A stretch of 64,000 bases of DNA from NCBI RefSeq assembly GCF_001898115.1, contig NZ_MKSQ01000010.1, positions 1 through 64,000 on the forward strand, written 5' to 3'. The translations under genes and the position numbers were made by a program. Below, one piece after another: positions 37,013-47,099 of this stretch. Under the pieces are notes generated by a model. The model did not search any database. It had not been told where the DNA came from and saw only the letters and a program-made list of their open reading frames with translations. The DNA is from Allobosea sp. 67-29. Its GTDB lineage: Bacteria; Pseudomonadota; Alphaproteobacteria; Rhizobiales; Beijerinckiaceae. Within the stretch, counting starts at the first letter, position 1, and the number at the start of each line of letters is the position of its first letter.

Positions 37013-37573
37013 ATGGCCAAGGTGATCGTCTGGAATCTGATCACGCTGGAAGGGTTCTTCGAAGGCGGGGAGAAGTGGGATCTCGACTTCCACGGCGATG
37101 CCTGGGGCGATGAACTCTCCGATCTCAGCAGCGAGTTCGGGCGCAAGGCCGGGCTCCTCGTCTTCGGTCGCGTCACCTATGAGGGAATGAAGGCCTATTG
37201 GACCTCGACTCAGGAGGAGGGCGAGACCAAGACCTTCATGAACGCCCTGCCGAAGCTCGTGGCATCACGCAGCCACACCGGCTCCGACTGGAACAACACC
37301 ACGGTGACGGGCGATATCGTCGGGGAGATCAGGCGTCGCAAGGCCCGGCCGGGGAAGGACATCTATGTCTTCGGCAGCGCCGAGCTGACGGAATCGCTTC
37401 TGGCGGCCGGCCTCGTCGACGAGATCATGATCGCGGTCGCGCCGGTGACCATCGGCCGGGGCACGCCCCTGTTCAAGCCGAATGCGGAGAAGCGCAAATA
37501 TGCGCTGATCACGGCTCGCCCGCTGACGAACGGCACCGTGATCCTGCACTATGGCGTCAAGGCTGCGGCCTAG
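37013..37573 (+). CDS. Dihydrofolate reductase-like (RibD C-terminal) family protein
   Basis: A 186-residue protein of the RibD-C/DHFR-like fold. Recognisable parts are KVIVWNLITLEGFFEG, LLVFGRVTYEGMKAYW, DIYVFGSAELTESLLAAGLVDEI and PVTIGRGTPLF. These proteins bind NADPH and reduce varied substrates, mostly unknown. A strong AGGGGG ribosome site precedes ATG 37013. Such genes beside HxlR regulators often answer to reactive aldehydes or quinones; this is inference. Confidence 0.9.
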   Translation: MAKVIVWNLITLEGFFEGGEKWDLDFHGDAWGDELSDLSSEFGRKAGLLVFGRVTYEGMKAYWTSTQEEGETKTFMNALPKLVASRSHTGSDWNNTTVTGDIVGEIRRRKARPGKDIYVFGSAELTESLLAAGLVDEIMIAVAPVTIGRGTPLFKPNAEKRKYALITARPLTNGTVILHYGVKAAA

Positions 37574-37582
37574 GCGCGGGGC

Positions 37583-38488
37583 TCAGCCGCGCCGGACCAG
37601 CAGCACGGCGGCGAGGATGGCGACGCCGCCGAAGGCCTGTACCGGCGTCGGCTGCTCGCCGAAGATCGCCCAGGCCGCGAGCACGCTGACCAGCGCCGGC
37701 CAGACCATGACCAGCGAGGCGGCGCTGGCGCCGTAGCTGCCGAGCGAGAGCGTGATCAACCCCTGGCCGAGCGCATGCGAGACGAGGCCGAGGCCGATGA
37801 CTGCGAGCCAGCCCTGCAGGCTTGCCGGAACGATCTGCTCGCGCAGGGTGAGGGCCGCGACGAGGCAGAACGCGGCGCAGACGAGGCTGGAGACCAGGCT
37901 GACCAGCCCGGCATCGGCGCGGCCCCGCGCCCGGCCGACGGCGAGGATATAGGCGGCGTAGGACATCGCCGCGCCGAAGGCGAGCGTATCGCCGAACAGG
38001 TCGCCGGAAGCGGCCGGGTTGCCGGTGAATTTCGGCAGGACCAGGAGCAGGGCGCCGGTAATCGCCAGCATCAGCGCCCCGAGGATGCGCCGCGAGGGCC
38101 TGTCGCCGAGGATCAGCCAGCCGCCGAGAACGACGCCGACCGGGGCGAGATTGCCGAGCAACGAGGCGTTGGCGATCGTGGTGAAGCCGAGCGAGGCATT
38201 GTAGAGCACGACGTCGACGCCGAAGGTCAGCCCGGCCAGCGCGATGGCGCCATAGGCGCCGCGGCGGACCGGGCCGGCGGCCGCAGGCTTGCGCCGCTCG
38301 AAGGCGGCCCAGGCGACCAGAACCGGCATGGCGAAGAGCATGCGCCAGAAGCCGGCGGCGGCAGGGCCGACATCGCTGAGGCGCACGAAGATCCCGGAAA
38401 AGCCGATGAAGGTCGCGCCGGCGAGCAGGGCCACGAACATGGCCAGGGCGGGCGATGCGGCGCGAACGGGAATGGCAGGGGCGGACAT
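37583..38488 (-). CDS. EamA-family (DMT superfamily) transporter
   Basis: A 301-residue inner-membrane protein with ten predicted helices in two EamA repeats (about residues 17-147 and 160-298). It starts MSAPAIPVRAASPALAMFVALLAGATFIGFSGIFVRLSDVGP. Members export amino acids, metabolites or drugs. It is divergent from a LysR regulator, the usual arrangement when LysR controls an exporter. The substrate is unknown. Confidence 0.9.
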   Translation of the reverse strand: MSAPAIPVRAASPALAMFVALLAGATFIGFSGIFVRLSDVGPAAAGFWRMLFAMPVLVAWAAFERRKPAAAGPVRRGAYGAIALAGLTFGVDVVLYNASLGFTTIANASLLGNLAPVGVVLGGWLILGDRPSRRILGALMLAITGALLLVLPKFTGNPAASGDLFGDTLAFGAAMSYAAYILAVGRARGRADAGLVSLVSSLVCAAFCLVAALTLREQIVPASLQGWLAVIGLGLVSHALGQGLITLSLGSYGASAASLVMVWPALVSVLAAWAIFGEQPTPVQAFGGVAILAAVLLVRRG

Positions 38489-38721
38489 GGTGGCGCTTCT
38501 GTGCAGGCAGCCTGACCCGGAGAACGTCCTTCGCCCTCCCATGCCGGCCGGCTTGCCGTCCGGCATGCTATAGAGCGCTTTCTGGTATCGGAAAAACGGA
38601 TTATACTGATTTAACCATTCTTAAAATCGATGGTTGATCGGCGTGCCGAATCCGCGCGCGGATGGCCATCCGGCGCGGCGGACCGGTTCCGGCTTTTACG
38701 CGACGACTGCCACGGAGAGCC
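38489..38721. promoter_or_regulatory. Divergent promoter region of the EamA and LysR genes
   Basis: The middle of this gap (38580-38640) is AT-rich, with GGATTATACTGATTTAACC, and probably holds the promoters and LysR site. I see no clean T-N11-A palindrome to name as the operator. Confidence 0.35.
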
Positions 38722-39591
38722 ATGATGAACGGTCATTTCGATCTCGCCGCGCTGGGAATGCTGGTCGCCGTCGCGGAGACCGGCGGCTTCACCGCCGCCA
38801 GCGCGCGGCTCGGCCGCACCCAGTCGGCGATCTCGGTGCGGATCCAGGATCTGGAGAACCAGCTCGGTCACAGGCTGCTGGAACGCTCGCGGCGCGGCGT
38901 GACGCCGACCGATGCCGGCGAGCGGCTGATCGCCCATGCGCGACGCCTGCTCGCCGTCGAGCGCGAGGCGCTGGCCGATCTCGGCGGCGAGACGCCCTCG
39001 GGGCGGCTGCGCCTCGGGGTCCCCGACGACTACATGGACGCCTATCTCAGGCCGCTGATCGCCCGTTTCGCCGTGGAGCATCCCAAGGTCGAGCTCGAGG
39101 TTCGCTGCGACATCTCGAAGCGCATCGAGCCCGCGCTCAGGGCCGGCGAGCTCGATCTCGGCGTCGTGACGCAGGACCCGAACCGGCCTCTCGGCGAGGT
39201 GCTGCGGCGGGAGCCGCTGGTCTGGGTGGCCGCGCGCGGCCATCGGCCCGAACTGCAGGAGACCCTGCCGCTCGCGCTGTTCTCCGAGGGCTGCCGGGCG
39301 CGCCCGCGGATCCTGGCCGCGTTGAACAGCGCCGGCAAGGCACACCGGCTCGTCTTCTCCTGCTCGCACACGACGGGCGTGCTGTCGGCGGTGGAAGGCG
39401 GCTTCTGCGTGAGCGCGATCACCGAAAGCGCCGTGCCGCCATCGCTGCGCCGCCTGGGAGCGGCGGAGGGGCTGCCGCCGCTGTTCGAGCTGTCGGTCGG
39501 GCTGATCATGGCGCCCCGGCCGGGGCTGGCGGCGCAGCGCTTTGCCGATGCGTTGCGCGAGGACATGAGCGCTTTCCGGGCCGCGGCATGA
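38722..39591 (+). CDS. LysR-family transcriptional regulator
   Basis: A 289-residue regulator. The N-terminal winged helix (residues 5-65) reads LGMLVAVAETGGFTAASARLGRTQSAISVRIQDLE, and the substrate-binding domain follows from about residue 92 (GRLRLGVPDDYMDAYLRPLI). ATG 38722 has GGAGAG upstream. It likely controls the divergent EamA exporter. Confidence 0.93.
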   Translation: MMNGHFDLAALGMLVAVAETGGFTAASARLGRTQSAISVRIQDLENQLGHRLLERSRRGVTPTDAGERLIAHARRLLAVEREALADLGGETPSGRLRLGVPDDYMDAYLRPLIARFAVEHPKVELEVRCDISKRIEPALRAGELDLGVVTQDPNRPLGEVLRREPLVWVAARGHRPELQETLPLALFSEGCRARPRILAALNSAGKAHRLVFSCSHTTGVLSAVEGGFCVSAITESAVPPSLRRLGAAEGLPPLFELSVGLIMAPRPGLAAQRFADALREDMSAFRAAA

Positions 39592-39629
39592 TGCGGTGCA
39601 TTGCCCTCTCGCCCCGCGATCACTAGTGA

Positions 39630-40679
<1,050 letters not shown>

Positions 40680-40728
40680 GGGCGCGCCGCTTTCGACGGG
40701 AATCGCGCCAGGCGCGCGCGACGCGCGG

Positions 40729-41865
40729 TCAGGTCACGGCGCCGCGCGCCGCCACCGGCCAGAGCGCCTCGACATGGGCGTCCGGGCCGTGCAGGCCCCG
40801 CACGCAGACGTACCAGTCGTGCAGGTTCACGGTCGGGTCGCAATGGCCGGGGACCAGCAGCACGCGCTCGCCGCGATGCGGCAGGGCGATCGGGTCGCCG
40901 GTCAGGATGCCGTGCTCGTCGGACGGCTTGGTGTAGATCGCGCCCTCGCGTTGGAACGGCACCGGCATGCCGGAATCCACCGAGGCGGATTTGTGCCCGG
41001 CATCGACGATGGCGCGGTCAGGTACCGGCTTGCTCATCACGCCGGCGAGGACGAAGAGCGCATGCTCGAAGCTGCGGAAGGGCGAGCCGTCGGCCTGGCG
41101 GTTGCGGGCATAATCGGCGTCCATGAAAATGTAGGAACCGCATTGCAGCTCGTTCCAGATGCCCGACTGCGTCTCGAGCTCAAAGGTGCCGGTGCCGGCG
41201 CCGCTGATGATCGGGCATTCCAGGCCGGCCTGGGCGAGGCGCTCGGCGGTGTTGCGGGCGGCGAGGCCGGCGCGCTCGATCGCTTCGCTGCGCTCGTCGA
41301 TCGAGCGCATGTGCTGGGCGGAGCCGTGATAGGCCTGCAGGCCGGCGAAGCGCAGCGTGTTCGAGCGCGCCACCGCCTCCGCGACGCGCACGGCCGCCTC
41401 GCCCGGCGCCACGCCGCAGCGGCGGCCGCCGACATCGATCTCGACCATGACGTCGAACACCACGTCGTGCCGCGCCGCCGCTTCGGCCGCCTCGCGCACG
41501 CCATCGGGGTGGTCGACGCAGAGTCCGATCCGAGCCGTGCGGGCGAGGACGGCAAGGCGGTCGAGCTTGGCGGGGCTGGCGATCTCGTTGGTCACCAGCA
41601 CGTCGCCGACGCCCCCGGCGACGAGGATTTCGGCCTCAGAGACCTTCTGGCAGCACTGCCCGACGGCGCCATGGGCGATCTGCCGCAGCGCGATCTCGGG
41701 GCTCTTGTGCGTCTTCGCATGCGGCCGCAGGCGAATGCCGTGAGCCTCGCTGAAGGCGGCCATCGCGACGAGATTGCGCTCGAAGGCATCCAGGTCCAGC
41801 ACCAGGGCCGGGGTGTCGATTTCGGCGAAGCTCTGGCCCGGCTGTGCCGGCGGGGTCGATGGCAT
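40729..41865 (-). CDS. D-threonine aldolase/DSD1-family PLP enzyme
   Basis: A 378-residue fold-type III PLP enzyme. The N-terminal TIM barrel carries the PLP lysine in RPHAKTHKSPEIA (Lys55), and AGLQAYHGSAQH and ISGAGTGTFE bind the phosphate. The C-terminal beta domain has the metal-binding His and Cys in VPGHCDPTVNLHDWYVCVRG. Such enzymes cleave D-threonine or related D-3-hydroxyamino acids to glycine plus an aldehyde, or dehydrate D-serine. ATG 41865 has AGGAG upstream. Confidence 0.9.
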   Translation of the reverse strand: MPSTPPAQPGQSFAEIDTPALVLDLDAFERNLVAMAAFSEAHGIRLRPHAKTHKSPEIALRQIAHGAVGQCCQKVSEAEILVAGGVGDVLVTNEIASPAKLDRLAVLARTARIGLCVDHPDGVREAAEAAARHDVVFDVMVEIDVGGRRCGVAPGEAAVRVAEAVARSNTLRFAGLQAYHGSAQHMRSIDERSEAIERAGLAARNTAERLAQAGLECPIISGAGTGTFELETQSGIWNELQCGSYIFMDADYARNRQADGSPFRSFEHALFVLAGVMSKPVPDRAIVDAGHKSASVDSGMPVPFQREGAIYTKPSDEHGILTGDPIALPHRGERVLLVPGHCDPTVNLHDWYVCVRGLHGPDAHVEALWPVAARGAVT

Positions 41866-41985
41866 GAAATCTCCTGAGTCGTTGCGCCCATGGGATGACA
41901 GCTTCGTGTCGGGAGCAAGACCCCCTCGCTCCTTGGCGCCATGCGCCTGTGGCGCTCGGACCTGCGGCATGGTAGGGCGCGGCCC

Positions 41986-43806
41986 ATGAAGATCGGCCGC
42001 GTCACCGACGACACCCTCGCGCTCTTCGCCCGTGTCTGGCGCGAGCAGATCAGCCGCTACCTGCCGCAGATGGCGATGATCCTGGCGCTGGTCGTGGTCA
42101 TCGCCGCGACGACCAGCTTCTATCCGCTGCTGATCAAGGCGGCCTTCGACGCCTTCGCCGACCCGCTCACGGCCGAATCGACCGGCTTCGTCCGGCGCAT
42201 GGAACGGCTGGTCTCGAAGTCGATCAACTACGATATCGGCGTGATCAACGCGGTCGCGACCGTCGTGGTCATCGTCACCGCGATCAAGGGCTTCTCGCTG
42301 CTGGCACAGACGGTGATGACAAACAACGTCGTCAGCCGGATCGAGGCCGACATGCAGACCGAGCTCTACGGCCATCTGATCGATGCCGACCTCGCCCAGC
42401 TCCAGAGCGAGAATCCGGCCTCGCTCACCCAGCGCTTCACCACCGATTTCACCTTCGTCAAGGAGGCGCTGACGCGTATCGTCAACATCGCGATCCGCGA
42501 CGTGGTGACGGCAGTGGCGCTGATTGGCGCGCTGTTCTGGATCGACTGGCAGATGACGCTGATCGTGCTGCTGATCGCCCCGGTCATCGCCCATCCGATC
42601 GGCCGGATCGGCAAGAAACTCCGGCGCATGGCCAATTCCCAGCAGGAGCAGACGGGCATGATGGCGAGCCTCGTCACCGAAAGCCTGCAGGGCGCGCGCG
42701 TCGCCAAGACCGATTCGCTCGAACCCTATCTGAAGCAGCGCGCGGCCGGCGCCTTCGAGACGATCCGGGCGCTGAAGATGAAGTCGGCCAATGCGCGCGG
42801 CCGGCTCGATCCGCTGCTCGAGGTCGGCGGCGGCATCGCGGTCGCCGCCGTCCTCGCCGCCATCGGCGTGCGCATCACGGCGGGGTCGTCCACGGTCGGC
42901 GACTTCACCGGCTATGTCTCGGCGCTGCTGCTCGCCGCCCAGCCGATGCGCTCGCTCGGCAACCTCAACGCCATCGTGCAGGAGGCCGGAGCCTCGCTGA
43001 AGCGCTATTACGCGCTGCTGGATGAGAAGCCGGCGATCATCGACAAGCCCGGCGCGAAGCCGCTTTCCATCGCGGCCGGCTCGATCGCTTTCAAGCATCT
43101 GCGCTTCCGCTATCGCGCGGACCAGCGTGCGCTCGAAGGCATCGACCTGGTGGCGCAGGGCGGCCGGACCACCGCGCTGGTCGGGCGCTCCGGCTCCGGC
43201 AAATCGACGCTGCTCGCGCTGGTGCCGCGGCTCTACGACCCGACCGAGGGACGCATCGAGATCGACGGACAGGACCTGCGTGACGTTACGCTGACGAGCC
43301 TGCGCCACCAGATCGGCGTCGTCAGCCAGGATGTCGTCCTCTTCGACGACACGGTGCGGGCCAACATCGCCTTCGGGAGGCCCAGTGCCAGCGAGGCCGA
43401 GATCGTCGCGGCGGCCCAGGCGGCGGCGGCGCATGACTTCATCATGGCGATGCCGGGCGGCTACGAAGCCTCGGTCGGCGAGCGCGGCCACAAGCTCTCG
43501 GGCGGCGAGCGCCAGCGGATCGCCATCGCGCGGGCGATCCTGAAGGATGCGCCAATCCTGCTGCTCGACGAGGCGACGAGCGCGCTCGACACCGAATCCG
43601 AGCGCCTCGTCCAGCAGGCGCTGGCGACGCTGATGAAGGGACGCACCACGCTCGTCATCGCGCACCGACTCTCGACCATCCGCGAGGCCGACCTGATCGT
43701 GGTGATGGACGAGGGCAAGATCATCGAAACCGGCAGCCACGACGAGTTGCTGGCGCGGAACGGGGCCTATGCCCGGCTGCACCGGATGCAGTTCGTCGAG
43801 AGCTGA
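41986..43806 (+). CDS. MsbA-like ABC exporter (fused permease and ATPase)
   Basis: A 606-residue half-transporter that would act as a homodimer. Six transmembrane helices occupy about residues 25-315. The ATPase domain has Walker A GRSGSGKSTLLALV, Q-loop VVSQDVVLF, signature LSGGERQRIAIARAI, Walker B ILLLDEATSALD and the H-loop in VIAHRLST. ATG 41986 is chosen as the last ATG before the conserved N terminus; upstream frame to 41941 is not protein-like. The lipid A/multidrug class is inferred from similarity. Confidence 0.93.
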   Translation: MKIGRVTDDTLALFARVWREQISRYLPQMAMILALVVVIAATTSFYPLLIKAAFDAFADPLTAESTGFVRRMERLVSKSINYDIGVINAVATVVVIVTAIKGFSLLAQTVMTNNVVSRIEADMQTELYGHLIDADLAQLQSENPASLTQRFTTDFTFVKEALTRIVNIAIRDVVTAVALIGALFWIDWQMTLIVLLIAPVIAHPIGRIGKKLRRMANSQQEQTGMMASLVTESLQGARVAKTDSLEPYLKQRAAGAFETIRALKMKSANARGRLDPLLEVGGGIAVAAVLAAIGVRITAGSSTVGDFTGYVSALLLAAQPMRSLGNLNAIVQEAGASLKRYYALLDEKPAIIDKPGAKPLSIAAGSIAFKHLRFRYRADQRALEGIDLVAQGGRTTALVGRSGSGKSTLLALVPRLYDPTEGRIEIDGQDLRDVTLTSLRHQIGVVSQDVVLFDDTVRANIAFGRPSASEAEIVAAAQAAAAHDFIMAMPGGYEASVGERGHKLSGGERQRIAIARAILKDAPILLLDEATSALDTESERLVQQALATLMKGRTTLVIAHRLSTIREADLIVVMDEGKIIETGSHDELLARNGAYARLHRMQFVES

Positions 43807-43809
43807 GCG

Positions 43810-44331
43810 CTACCGGCAGAAACCGGCGCAACCGGCTTCCCAGAAGGTTTGTCCAGGTTCGAGCGCCGGCACCGAGGGCCGCGGCTTGCGGCCAGGCAGG
43901 TCGGCGGGGACCGGCTTCACCAGCTCCCACCAGCCATGGGCGCATTGCGAGCGGAAGGCCATCTGGTCTGAGATGGAGGTGCCTTCCTTCTCCAGCACGA
44001 TGTCGAGCGCGGCGCAGGCCGCGCGCAAGCGCTCGTCATGGGCGTCGCTCGGATCGTTGGCATAGTCGTGGAAGGCCTCGGTGAAGGCCTCCATCTCGCG
44101 GGCGATATGCGGCCAATCCGTGCGGGCGAGATTCCAGGCATCCATCCATTCGCGCACGACGGTCTCGACTGCCTCGGCCTTCGGCTTGTCCTTGACCTTG
44201 CGGGCGGTGGTCAGCATGTGGCGCATCAGTTCGGCGCGGGCATGGGCGTGCCGGGCCCGCAATGCGGCCTCCTGCATCTGCGCGATCGCGTCGGCGGCCT
44301 CCCGCTGCAGCGTTTCGACGAAATGCGGCAT
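43810..44331 (-). CDS. Protein of unknown function downstream of nucleoside hydrolase
   Basis: A 173-residue soluble protein that I do not recognise. The N-terminal 110 residues are strongly helical with many Ala, Glu and Arg, and contain three Trp (EWMDAWNLARTDW). The C-terminal third has three cysteines (RSQCAHGWW, AGCAGFCR) and a Pro-rich link. It follows the nucleoside hydrolase by 11 bases and is likely last in that operon. Confidence 0.65.
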   Translation of the reverse strand: MPHFVETLQREAADAIAQMQEAALRARHAHARAELMRHMLTTARKVKDKPKAEAVETVVREWMDAWNLARTDWPHIAREMEAFTEAFHDYANDPSDAHDERLRAACAALDIVLEKEGTSISDQMAFRSQCAHGWWELVKPVPADLPGRKPRPSVPALEPGQTFWEAGCAGFCR

Positions 44332-44342
44332 GGAGCGGTCCT

Positions 44343-45272
44343 TCAAGGCAGGGTGGCGAGGCGTTCGATCATCCGCTCGAACAGCTCATGGGCCTTCACT
44401 GCGGAGACGACACAGGCGTTTGATTCGCGCTTCAGCCGGCCGTTCCAGTCGATGGTGGTGCGGCCGCGGAGCGGCCCGTCGCCGGTCTCGACCGCGACGA
44501 AGCAGTCGCGGCCCTCGAACAGCTCCGGCCAGAGCAGGTAAGCGATGACGCAGGGGTCATGCATCGGGTGGCCGTCGCTGCCGAGGCCGCCGGGACGCGG
44601 GCGGGTCAGCATGCCGTGAACCGCGCGCCCGGCCGCATTGCCGAGCGCGCCGATGCGGGCGATCTGGTCGTGGCTGGCGATGGCCTGAAGCGTCACGCCG
44701 AGGCCGAACATCACGATCGGCCGGCCGCAGCCGAGGACGATGGCCGCCGCATGCGGATCGACATAGGCGTTGAATTCGGCAGCTGGGGTGATGTTGCCGA
44801 GGCCGATGGCGCCGCCCATCAGCACGATGCGCCTCAGCTTCGGCAGGATGTCCGGCGCCAGCCGGAAGGCCAGAGCGAGATTGGTCAGCGGTCCGAGCGG
44901 GCAGAGCGTGATACCGTCGTCGGGAGCCGACCGGCAGAGATCGACGATCGCTTGGACGGCATGGCCCGGCGCGGCCTGGCTGGCAGGGGCGGGAAGGTCC
45001 GCGCCCGCCAGCCCGTCCGGGCCGCAGACGAATTCGGCGGTTTCGAGCGGGACGACCAGCGGTCCCTCGGCGCCGCGATAGACCGGGATATCGCCGCGCT
45101 GGCCGAGATCGCGGATGCGCAGCGCATTGGCCGTCGTCTGGGCGACCGGGACATTGCCGGCGACGGTGGTGATCGCCCTGAGGTCGAGCCGGTCGGCGCT
45201 GGCGAAGGCCAGGAGCAGGGCGACGGCGTCATCCTGGCCGGGATCGGTGTCGATGAGGACGGGCTCGCGCAT
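44343..45272 (-). CDS. Nucleoside hydrolase (inosine/uridine-preferring family)
   Basis: A 309-residue N-ribohydrolase that splits nucleosides into base and ribose. The calcium-binding N terminus is LIDTDPGQDDAVALLLAF (usually DPGIDDA), then TTVAGNVPVAQTTANAL, MGGAIG, EFNAYVDPHAAAIVL and the catalytic-His region HPMHDPCVIAYL. It overlaps the ABC ATPase stop by one base. Its place in a sugar uptake operon suggests that a nucleoside or nucleoside-like compound is the imported substrate. Confidence 0.93.
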   Translation of the reverse strand: MREPVLIDTDPGQDDAVALLLAFASADRLDLRAITTVAGNVPVAQTTANALRIRDLGQRGDIPVYRGAEGPLVVPLETAEFVCGPDGLAGADLPAPASQAAPGHAVQAIVDLCRSAPDDGITLCPLGPLTNLALAFRLAPDILPKLRRIVLMGGAIGLGNITPAAEFNAYVDPHAAAIVLGCGRPIVMFGLGVTLQAIASHDQIARIGALGNAAGRAVHGMLTRPRPGGLGSDGHPMHDPCVIAYLLWPELFEGRDCFVAVETGDGPLRGRTTIDWNGRLKRESNACVVSAVKAHELFERMIERLATLP

Positions 45273-46036
45273 CAGGCCGCCTTGGCGTTGCCGGCCATGA
45301 TCATATGGGCGATGTCGTCGGGCTGGAGGTCGCCGAGCGGCCGGTCGACATATTTCCGGCCGGCGCCCATGATGACGACGCGGTCGGCCAGCGCCACGAC
45401 GTCGCGCATGTTGTGGCTGATCAGGATGACGGTGCGGCCATCCGCCTTGAGCTTGCGGATGAGATCGAGGACGAGCGCGCTCTCCTTGACGCCGAGCGCC
45501 GCCGTCGGCTCGTCCATGATGATGATCTCGGCGTTCCAGCGCAGCGCGCGCGAGATCGCCACCGCCTGGCGCTGGCCGCCCGAGAGCCGCTCGACCGGCC
45601 GGGTCATGTCGGTGACGGCGGCGGAGAGCTGGGAGAGATAGCGCCGCGATTCCGCGATCATCCGCTTCTTGTCGAGCACGCGCAGGAAAGGCAGCAGCAG
45701 CGGCTTCGTCAGCTCCGAGCCCATGAAGACGTTCTGGGCGATGGAGAGGCGCGGGGCGAGCGCGAGGTCCTGGTAGATCGTGGCGACGCCATGCTCCAGC
45801 GCGTCATGCGGCGACGCGAAGGCAACCGGCTTTCCCCGTATGCTGATGGTGCCGCTGGTCGCCTCCTCGGCACCGGAGATCACCTTGATCAGGCTCGACT
45901 TGCCGGCGCCGTTGTCGCCGCAGAGCGCGACCACCTCGCCGGGGAAGATGTCGAGATCGACCTCGCGCACGGCGACGACGGCGCCGTAGCGCTTGCCAAT
46001 GCCGCGCAGCGAGAGGAGAGGGGTCGGATCGGTCAT
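45272..46036 (-). CDS. Sugar ABC transporter ATP-binding protein (single-domain, FrcA-like)
   Basis: A 254-residue ATPase with one nucleotide-binding domain, unlike the doubled RbsA. Walker A is GDNGAGKSSLIK, the signature LSGGQRQAVAISRAL, Walker B IIIMDEPTAALG, and the H-loop is in LISHNMRD. The GDNGAGKS form is typical of CUT2 sugar importers. I use ATG 46036 (MTDPTPLLSL); ATG 46075 or 46072 would add 12-13 unconserved residues. It works with the permease and binding protein just upstream. Confidence 0.92.
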   Translation of the reverse strand: MTDPTPLLSLRGIGKRYGAVVAVREVDLDIFPGEVVALCGDNGAGKSSLIKVISGAEEATSGTISIRGKPVAFASPHDALEHGVATIYQDLALAPRLSIAQNVFMGSELTKPLLLPFLRVLDKKRMIAESRRYLSQLSAAVTDMTRPVERLSGGQRQAVAISRALRWNAEIIIMDEPTAALGVKESALVLDLIRKLKADGRTVILISHNMRDVVALADRVVIMGAGRKYVDRPLGDLQPDDIAHMIMAGNAKAA

Positions 46037-46118
46037 GGCCTGCCCATCGGACTGGTCGGTACGGTCAGCCATCATGCTCGGGTCGCGTAGAGCGCCACCC
46101 GAGCACGACGGCGCGCGC

Positions 46119-47063
46119 TCACTTCTTCAGGAACTGCTGGACGTTGTTCTTGTCGACCAGCACGGCGTCCATGAAGAGATAGGGGCCCGAGGTAATGGTC
46201 TCCTTGGGCTTCTTGTCGACGACGATGGTCTGGATCGCGTCGACCGCCTTCCTGCCCATCTCCTCGAAGGGAATCGACACCGTCGCCATGAAGGTCGAGT
46301 TCGGATCGGCGATGCGCTCGAAGCTTTCCTGGCCGCCATCGACCGAGACGAGGGGGATCTGACCCTTCTTGACCCCTTGAGCCTGGAGCAGATCGTCGAT
46401 GATGTAAGCCTGCCCGTCGAAGGACGCCCAGATGCCGTTGACCTTGCCCTGGTTCTGCAGGAGCAGCGCCTGCATGCCGGAGCGGACGTCGTCGCGCCAG
46501 CTCTGGGTCCGGGCCATCGAGAACTTGCCGATGTCCTTCACCGCCTGGTTCTCCGAGAGCACCACGTCGAGGATCTTGCCGCGGATGCGCGAGGCGACGT
46601 TGAGGTCGAAGCGGGCCGTCAGGATGTTGCCCTGGTAGCCGAGCTGGCCGAGCAGATAGAGCGCCGCGTCGGCGCCGATCTTGTACTCGTTCGACTGGAT
46701 ATCGAAGAGCGCGTGCGGGCTCGCGCCCGACTGGACGGTGATGACCGGGATGCCGGCATCCTTGGCGGCCTTGAACTGGGCGTCGGCCTCGACCGGCTTG
46801 CCCATGGCGATGATGATGGCATCGACCTTCTTGGCGATCAGCGCGTCGAACTGCTCGGCATGCTTGGGCAGCGCCCCTTCCGAATTGAGCAGCGTGACGT
46901 TCCAGCCCTTGGCCTTGGCCGCGGCGGCGGCCGCATTGGCGACGCGGGCATGCGTCTCCGACGAAAACTGGAAGCCGATGATGCCGAGCTCGAAGGCATT
47001 GGCCGATTGGCCGAGCGCCAGAAGTGCCGCCGCCGCGACCAGCAATTTGCGCAAACCGAACAT
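46119..47063 (-). CDS. Periplasmic sugar-binding protein (RbsB-like, type I)
   Basis: A 314-residue secreted binding protein of the CUT2 class. Residues 1-23 are a signal peptide (LLVAAAALLALGQSANA). The two Rossmann lobes contain FDALIAKKVDAIIIAMGKP, IPVITVQSGASPHALFDI and DGQAYIIDDLLQAQGVKKGQ. The ligand is probably a pentose, a nucleoside or a similar molecule. It lies between its permease and ATPase genes. Confidence 0.9.
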   Translation of the reverse strand: MFGLRKLLVAAAALLALGQSANAFELGIIGFQFSSETHARVANAAAAAAKAKGWNVTLLNSEGALPKHAEQFDALIAKKVDAIIIAMGKPVEADAQFKAAKDAGIPVITVQSGASPHALFDIQSNEYKIGADAALYLLGQLGYQGNILTARFDLNVASRIRGKILDVVLSENQAVKDIGKFSMARTQSWRDDVRSGMQALLLQNQGKVNGIWASFDGQAYIIDDLLQAQGVKKGQIPLVSVDGGQESFERIADPNSTFMATVSIPFEEMGRKAVDAIQTIVVDKKPKETITSGPYLFMDAVLVDKNNVQQFLKK

Positions 47064-47099
47064 GTGAACTCCCCTCTGTTGTTTCCTGGACCCTGACTG

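Noticed and set aside
41866-43782. Minus-strand frame continuous with the D-threonine-aldolase gene, suggesting a giant fusion
   Set aside because: The upstream 640 codons are antisense to the ABC exporter. The real enzyme starts at ATG 41865 with its own AGGAG site.
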